Positions 61,895 to 64,000 of a DNA stretch of 64,000 nt are shown here, piece by piece (the stretch's first letter is position 1; each line of letters opens with the position of its first letter). Position numbers and translations under genes: made by a program. This DNA is from Bursaphelenchus xylophilus. Taxonomy: Eukaryota > Nematoda > Chromadorea > Rhabditida > Aphelenchoididae. The DNA lies in assembly GCA_904066235.2 (NCBI GenBank), contig CAJFCV020000006.1, forward strand, positions 6,820,001 through 6,884,000, read 5' to 3'. The notes beneath the pieces were generated by a model. That model was given only the letters and a program-made list of their open reading frames with translations. It had not been told where the DNA came from and ran no database searches.

Positions 61895-62302
61895 AGGGTT
61901 TGCTCAGAATAAAGTTTTATGAGTTAATCCCAGCCCATCAAACAGTCTTTGACTTGCCGTTACCGCGAGTAAATCCTCGCAGGAACAACATTGAGAAGGG
62001 TTATTACAATTAAGCATTTATATGTTGGCGATGCGGCAATTAAGCGCGTCTGAATGCGTGACTGACGCCTTCGTTCACAATGAAGAAGATGGAGATGAGG
62101 GGGCGCGGAGAAGAAGAGCCGTCCCCCACCTTATTCTTTCCGCCTGTACTGCCACCGGTTTCCAAAAAAAAAGATCTCTAGCCGCGCCTCTACTACAAGT
62201 GCTCGGAAATTGGTGGATTCATATTTCCCTTGCGATCCGAATCCTTATTTTCTTCTCCATTTCTCGTCACTGCAGGAATCTCCTTGTCCTCATGATAATA
62301 TT
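61895..62302. other. Intergenic region before the MH2-like gene
   Basis: About 400 bp. A pyrimidine-rich tract ending CACTGCAG at about 62275 looks like an acceptor for the next gene. A short upstream frame starts at about 62291 and overlaps the chosen ATG. No other gene seen. Confidence 0.3.
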
Positions 62303-63641
62303 ATGCCGGTCAGTCGTAACGAATTGGTCAAGCAGTTGCTAAACCAGCAGATTCTCGGCGAATCTTTGGTCGATTCCGAGGTCTCGAGACGAAAAGTGTG
62401 GAATGATCTGTCCAGTTTTGTGGAAGTAGGTGTTTACTTTGTTATGTGTAAACATATCTGGAATTAAAAGATTCAACAAAGATTTAGGAAAATCTGAATG
62501 AAGTTCATCACAAGCTGGACAAGGTTGAGGCCGAGATCTGGGGGAAATTGATCGTAATGGAAAAAAATATCCGCGTGGCCAAGGCCTATCTCAGGGCATC
62601 AACGATTACTGTGGATGGTAGCAAAAGCTATTTTGACGGATCCCGGTGGGCTAGCTGTTACGCCTTCTAAATTTTTTTAGATTAGGACTTTCTTATTTCT
62701 CGAATAGCCGCAGAGAACCAGAAACTGAAACAGAATTAAGAACTTTGGGGAAAGTAAGTCGAGACGTGCCCTTTGATTTCATATCCAGGGCGTCACGGTT
62801 CAATTGGACAGGATGGGGAATGTTTGGATGAAGAATCAGACGGCCAGGACTGTTTGTGTCCAATGTGCCCAGTATCCCGAGCCAATTTATCTGGATGATA
62901 GTTACAAAAAAGTAAGGATACCCCATCAAACCGCAGCACAACTTTTAGATTATGGATATGCGGTTCTTTCGGGATTCAATTCTCCACAAACTCGAGTTAA
63001 ACTCATCACTGGATGCTCCGAAATTGTTTAAAAAAGTCATCATATTTGTAAAGGTGAGCAATAGATGACAGTATCATATTATTAATTGATTACATGTAGT
63101 TGAGTGATCCATCGCCTGACTTGAATCCACTTGATTGTTCCTTGTGGTTTGCCTTGATCCATCTGGTCAGTGTAGACCTTATCCATCTGATTCTATCTGG
63201 CCAAACTCCCATTCCCTCCGCCGAATTGTCACCTCAATCTTCTGCAAGTTCAAATTGTTCCGAGATGGACAGAAGATTACATAGAGATCGGGAATCTAAT
63301 GAAGATTCGTCTGCTAGCACGTCTTCGTACAATCCAGATTCGTACAGACAAAACGGAAGTCGGTAAGGGAACATTTTAATTCCAAATTATTTTTTTGCAG
63401 AACAAGTACTGGAGTGGCAAGAAAGATTTTTAATCAGCAACAACAACAGAATCCAAGACGCTACAATACGAACAAATCTACCATCCAGAGAAGATCTGCC
63501 AGTCGGGAACGAACGATTCAGCGTAAACCTCCTCTTAATGAGTATTCGATACCCTTTTCGAATACTTTGGAACAAATGAAAACGGAACGGGGAAGGGTAA
63601 GATCGATTTCGAGGCAATGGTCTGCAATTGGCAGACCGTAA
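62303..63641 (+). CDS. Possible MH2-like-domain protein, related to Drosophila Expansion
   Basis: Six exons in consistent phase give about 340 residues from ATG 62303. An N-terminal helical segment (KQLLNQQILGESL...NEVHHKLDKVEAEIWGKL) is followed by a beta-rich part with VTVQLDRMGNVWMKNQT, VCVQCAQYPEPIYLDD, AAQLLDYGYA and KKVIIFVKL. That order, with a GNVWMKN strand, an AAQLL helix and a FVK strand, resembles an MH2 domain, as in the invertebrate protein Expansion. The likeness is weak and was judged by eye. The C-terminus is Ser/Arg/Gln-rich and disordered (SASRERTIQRKPP). One 34-nt intron (about 62961-62994) and the ATTAG acceptor before GACTTTC are my inferences. The coding region may begin further upstream. 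Confidence 0.55.
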
Positions 63642-64000
63642 TGAGCTGTCAAGATTTTTTTGAAACATTGGGGCTAAGGTAGTACATCATTATGGGCATT
63701 CCCGTACGTTCAGTCGCCCATAACTTCGACAACTCAGCAACCCAAAAAAGAGGAATTTATGTAAGAACCTCCTAGATATAAAGACAACGCGTGGTTGTAA
63801 AATTGCCAGTGTAAAAAAATAAAAAAGAAAAAAATGTAATCTCGAAAAATTGTAAATTCCGGTTTGCTTTATAAGATGTCACGAAGGCTACTGTAAGCGT
63901 AAAAATGGATACGATTTTTTTCAAGATTACATTTTTAAAGAAGTTGCACTTTCATTTACATTTTTACACTTAGAGCGTGTTTGGTTGCATCCCTAACATA
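63642..64000. other. Right-edge non-coding sequence
   Basis: About 360 bp of AT-rich sequence. It contains AAAAATGGATACGATTTT near 63902-63919, matching in inverted orientation the direct repeat at 30555-30721. No gene identified. Confidence 0.3.

Overview
This is eukaryotic nuclear DNA, most likely from a nematode. Genes are split by many tiny GT...AG introns, mostly 30-60 nt, with donors like GTAAGT and acceptors like TTTTAG or TTTCAG. Several start codons sit a few bases after an orphan splice acceptor, as expected for spliced-leader trans-splicing. The gene set also fits: a LEV-9-like WAP/sushi protein, a cuticlin-type ZP protein, a LIN-32-like bHLH factor and an LHX2/9-type LIM-homeobox gene. 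I cannot name the species. All gene models were spliced by eye; splice phases were checked most carefully for DDX3, MOSPD, the sushi gene, lin-32, the GT31 gene and ALG8-ENDOV.

Layout. 0.3-1.2 kb: proteasome alpha-6 (+). 1.3-9.6 kb: TRIP12-type HECT ubiquitin ligase (-), with three transposon-derived repeats in its introns. 10.5-14.5 kb: DDX3-type RNA helicase, then a MOSPD-type MSP-domain membrane protein (+). 14.7-16.1 kb: LIM-homeobox gene (-). 18.6-19.5 kb: unrecognised membrane protein (-). 20.7-25.7 kb: very long WAP/sushi/Ig secreted protein (+). 26.4-27.2 kb: lin-32/atonal bHLH (-). 28.0-29.4 kb: Rab geranylgeranyltransferase beta (-). 31.5-33.2 kb: tetraspanin (-). 33.9-35.1 kb: GT31 glycosyltransferase (+). 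35.3-37.0 kb: ALG2 plus a 56-aa membrane protein encoded just upstream (-). 37.6-39.5 kb: SLC2-like transporter (+). 40.0-42.5 kb: cysteine-rich secreted protein (+). 43.0-46.5 kb: one reading frame joining ALG8 to endonuclease V (+). 47.3-51.4 kb: CNNM transporter (+). 52.0-53.8 kb: flavin monooxygenase (+). 54.1-55.3 kb: ZP protein (-). 55.5-56.7 kb: RPL7A (-). 56.8-58.3 kb: glutaredoxin-like protein and taspase-1 (+). 58.9-61.9 kb: M14 carboxypeptidase with a dead mariner in an intron (+). 62.3-63.6 kb: possible MH2-like protein (+).

The genes do not form one pathway. ALG2 and ALG8 both build the lipid-linked oligosaccharide for N-glycosylation, and the GT31 enzyme acts later in the secretory route. 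The sushi protein, ZP protein, tetraspanin and cysteine-rich protein are extracellular or membrane products. Most of the rest are housekeeping genes. The most notable items are the ALG8-ENDOV fusion, the single gene that joins a LEV-9/Hasp-like module to a Hig-like module, the TAA-A-ATG arrangement of the microprotein and ALG2, and several small inverted-repeat transposon families, one nested in another.
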